NCBI GenBank assembly: GCA_003480425.1
Contig: QUJA01000022.1
Coordinates: forward strand, 1-43,746
Direction of reading: 5' to 3'
DNA length: 43,746 bases
Origin: Firmicutes bacterium AM31-12AC
GTDB lineage: Bacteria > Bacillota > Clostridia > Lachnospirales > Lachnospiraceae
Position numbers and translations under genes: made by a program. Shown one piece after another: positions 41,127 through 43,746 of this stretch (positions within the stretch are counted from its first letter, which is position 1; each line of letters opens with the position of its first letter). The notes below the pieces were generated by a model that had not been told where the DNA came from, did not search any database, and worked only from the letters and a program-made list of their open reading frames with translations.

Positions 41127-43558
41127 ATGTCACAGAAAATTGTGTACAATCACAAAGCCGTTGAGAAAAAATGGCGTGAAAAATGGGAAGAAAATCCGGT
41201 AAATCCTAGAATGGATGATAACGGAAATAAAAAGCAAAAATATTACTGTCTGGATATGTTCCCATATCCATCAGGAAATGGTCTTCATGTAGGACATTGG
41301 AGAGGATATGTAATCTCTGATGTATGGAGCCGTTATAAACTGCAGCAGGGATATTATATCGTTCATCCAATGGGTTGGGATGCATTTGGTCTCCCGGCAG
41401 AAAATTATGCAATTAAAATGGGAACTCATCCAGCAATATCAACAGAGGCAAATATTACAAATATCAAACGTCAGATCAATGAAATTGCTGCATTGTATGA
41501 TTGGGATATGGAAGTAAATACAACAGATCCTAATTTCTACAAATGGACACAATGGATTTTTGTTCAGATGTTCAAAAAAGGTTTGGCATATGAGAAGGAA
41601 TTTCCAATCAACTGGTGTCCTTCATGTAAAACAGGTTTAGCAAATGAAGAAGTGGTTAATGGTAAGTGTGAGCGTTGTGGATCAGAGGTAACAAAGAAAA
41701 ATCTGCGTCAGTGGATGCTGAAGATTACAGCTTATGCAGATCGTCTTCTGAATGATCTTGATAAACTCGATTGGCCTGAAAAAGTAAAGAAGATGCAGGC
41801 TGACTGGATTGGAAAATCTTACGGAGCAGAAGTTGATTTTCCAATTGATGGAAGAGACGAGAAAATCACTGTTTATACAACAAGACCAGATACTCTCCAC
41901 GGAGCAACATTTATGGTACTTGCCCCAGAACATGAATTAGCTGCATCATTAGCTACACCTGAAACAAAAGAAGCAGTAGAGAAATACATTTATGACTCTT
42001 CTATGAAATCAAATGTAGATCGTATGCAGGACAAAGAAAAAACCGGAGTATTTACAGGAAGCTATGCAATTAATCCATTAAATGGAGCAAAGACACCAAT
42101 CTGGTTGTCAGATTATGTTCTTGCAGATTATGGTACTGGTGCAATTATGTGTGTACCTGCACATGATGATCGTGATTTTGCATTTGCTACAAAATTTGGT
42201 ATTCCAATTGTTCAGGTTATTGCAAAAGATGGACAAGAAATTGAAAATATGACAGAGGCATATACAGAGGCTGTTGGAACAATGATCAACTCTGGAGAAT
42301 GGAATGGCATGGAATCAGCTGTGCTGAAAAAAGAAGCTCCACATATCATTGAAGAGCGCGGTATCGGACGGGCTACTGTGAACTTCAAATTACGTGACTG
42401 GGTATTCTCACGTCAGCGCTATTGGGGAGAACCTATTCCGATCATCCACTGTCCAAAATGTGGTAACGTTCCAGTTCCAGAAGAAGATCTTCCACTTCGT
42501 TTGCCTGATGTAGAATCTTATGAACCTACAGGAACAGGTGAATCACCACTGGCAGCAATTGATGAGTGGGTAAACTGTAAGTGTCCTGTATGTGGCGCAG
42601 ATTCAAAACGTGAAACAAACACTATGCCTCAGTGGGCAGGTTCGTCATGGTATTTCCTTCGTTATGTAGATAATCATAACGATAAAGAACTGGTTTCAAG
42701 AGAAAAAGCAGATGAAATGCTTCCGGTAGACATGTATATCGGAGGAGTAGAGCATGCTGTATTACACTTGTTATACTCCAGATTCTATACAAAATTCTTA
42801 AATGATATCGGAGTCGTTGATTTTGATGAACCTTTCCATAAATTATTTAACCAGGGAATGATCACAGGTAAGAATGGAATCAAAATGAGTAAATCAAAAG
42901 GTAATGTCGTATCACCAGATGACCTTGTGCGTGATTATGGATGTGACTCATTAAGAATGTATGAACTGTTTGTAGGACCACCTGAGTTAGATGCAGAATG
43001 GGATGATAGAGGAATCGATGGTGTAAACCGTTTCTGAAACGTCTCTGGAATTTATTGATGGATAGTAAAGAAGCCAATGTTGAAGCTACAAAAGAGATGG
43101 TAAAACTTCGTCACAAACTTGTATATGATATTACATCTCGTCTTGAAACATTTAGCTTAAATACTGTTATTTCAGGATTTATGGAGTATAATAACAAATT
43201 TATCGATCTTGCCAAGAAAACAGGTGGAATTGACAAAGAAACATTAGAAACAATTGCTGTATTACTTTCACCATTTGCACCACATTTTGCAGAAGAAATG
43301 TGGGAGCAGCTCGGACATACAGAAACAATCTTCAAAGCAGGCTGGCCTGTATATGATGAAAAAGAAATGGCAGATGACGAAATAGAAGTTCCTGTACAGA
43401 TTAATGGAAAAACAAGAGCTGTTATTTCTATTCCGGCAGATGCATCTAAGGAAGATGCAATTGCAGCTGGTAAAGAAGCTGTTGCAGATAAATTGACAGG
43501 AACAATTGTAAAAGAAATTTATGTTCCTAAGAAAATCATTAACATTGTACAAAAATAA
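41127..43558 (+). CDS. leuS: Leucyl-tRNA synthetase LeuS, with an apparent 1-nt frameshift
   Basis: An essential class I synthetase charging tRNA-Leu, about 810 residues once repaired. The HIGH motif is HVGH in FPYPSGNGLHVGHWRGY; the zinc region has NWCPSCKTGLANEE and CERCGSEVTKKN; the CP1 editing domain has TTRPDTLHGATFMVL; the KMSKS motif is KNGIKMSKSKGNV. The frame breaks near 43034: CGT TTC TGA, where one extra C gives VNRFLKRLWNLLMD and joins the C-terminal anticodon-binding part (43055-43558, ending NIVQK). As leuS is essential, a sequencing error is the simplest explanation. AGGTAGGA lies before ATG 41127. Confidence 0.95.
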
Positions 43559-43560
43559 AT

Positions 43561-43744
43561 ATTCAAGTCGAGCAGCCGCGAGACTTGGCGCGTGATTCTG
43601 GTCAGCGTAAGCTGACACATTCTTTACAGAATCACTGCGCATCCTCGCGGAGCGTTTATCTCAGTCGAGATTGGACTCCCACTGAGACAAATTTGCTGTT
43701 ACTCACCACCTGAAAGAGGTGGGAGTCTTCTCGACTGAGATAAA
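43561..43744 (+). repeat. Structured intergenic repeat, copy B (after leuS)
   Basis: A 184-nt element in the same orientation as copy A, again starting 2 nt after a stop codon (leuS TAA 43556-43558). Arm 1 has CCGCGAG/CTCGCGG outside, then the same GTGATTCTG/CAGAATCAC stem and a GTCAGC/GCTGAC tip; arm 2 has a perfect TTTATCTCAGTCGAGA/TCTCGACTGAGATAAA outer stem and GACTCCCAC/GTGGGAGTC. Terminal AGTCGAG and CTCGACT are inverted copies. Differences from copy A fall mainly in loops or keep pairing. The window ends 2 nt later. Confidence 0.9.
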
Positions 43745-43746
43745 AA

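Noticed and set aside
29725..43036. Programmed frameshifting as a common explanation for the four broken genes
   Set aside because: Only the aroA and EF-G sites have even a modest slippery run; the AGCS (GTT CCA) and leuS (TTC TGA) sites do not, and all four lack a shared signal.
43031..43040. TGA in leuS as selenocysteine or readthrough
   Set aside because: The frame downstream of the TGA does not match LeuS; only a one-base shift restores it.

Overview
The window looks like a chromosomal segment of an AT-rich, spore-forming, anaerobic Clostridia bacterium, most likely Lachnospiraceae. The evidence is a cotJABC spore-coat operon, the oxygen-independent Cbi-type cobalamin pathway, a leuS T-box, a glycine riboswitch and strong AGGAGG-type ribosome binding sites. 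I see no phage, transposase, integrase, tRNA, rRNA or CRISPR array.

Layout. (1) About 0.1-6.8 kb: cell-envelope and exopolysaccharide genes (polyprenyl sugar-phosphate transferase, GT2 glycosyltransferase, LytR-CpsA-Psr protein, a membrane-anchored cohesin-like protein, and an HtrA-type PDZ protease). (2) 6.9-9.2 kb, minus strand: cotJC, cotJB, cotJA and glf (UDP-galactopyranose mutase). (3) 9.4-24.6 kb, plus strand: an O-antigen polymerase/ligase-like gene whose stop overlaps the cbiD start, then a long cobalamin cluster: cbiD-cbiL-cbiF-cbiH-cbiET-cbiA-cobT-cobS-cobC-cbiB, a palindrome-bearing gap, cobD-cbiP, a double-domain cobU, and cbiC. (4) 24.7-29.1 kb: a folate cluster (folC-folE-HD hydrolase-folP-folBK) with its own promoter and a 183-nt structured repeat between folP and folBK. 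(5) 29.2-31.6 kb, minus strand: aroA and tyrA. (6) 31.8-38.6 kb: an EF-G-like GTPase, then trkA-trkH and an uncharacterised membrane protein. (7) 38.7-43.7 kb: a small P-loop ATPase (minus), a glycine-riboswitch-controlled AGCS symporter, a T-box-controlled leuS, and a second copy of the structured repeat at the window edge.

How the genes work together. Cbi/Cob enzymes methylate, contract and amidate the corrin ring, then build and attach the nucleotide loop. The neighbouring fol genes make the dihydropteroate moiety and folates; both cofactors serve one-carbon metabolism. Cobaltochelatase, cbiG and cbiJ are not in the window.

Main points of interest: the paired, highly structured ~184-nt repeat that starts 2 nt after the stop codons of folP and leuS; an exact 75-bp tandem duplication that copies the RBS and start codon of the wzy-like gene; cobalamin genes coupled to a polysaccharide gene without a visible B12 riboswitch; a fused double CobU with a possible internal start; and an HD hydrolase placed where folate synthesis lacks a phosphatase. 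Four genes beyond 29 kb (aroA, EF-G-like, AGCS, leuS) are each broken by one missing base in a short homopolymer. Because leuS is essential, I read these mainly as sequencing errors.
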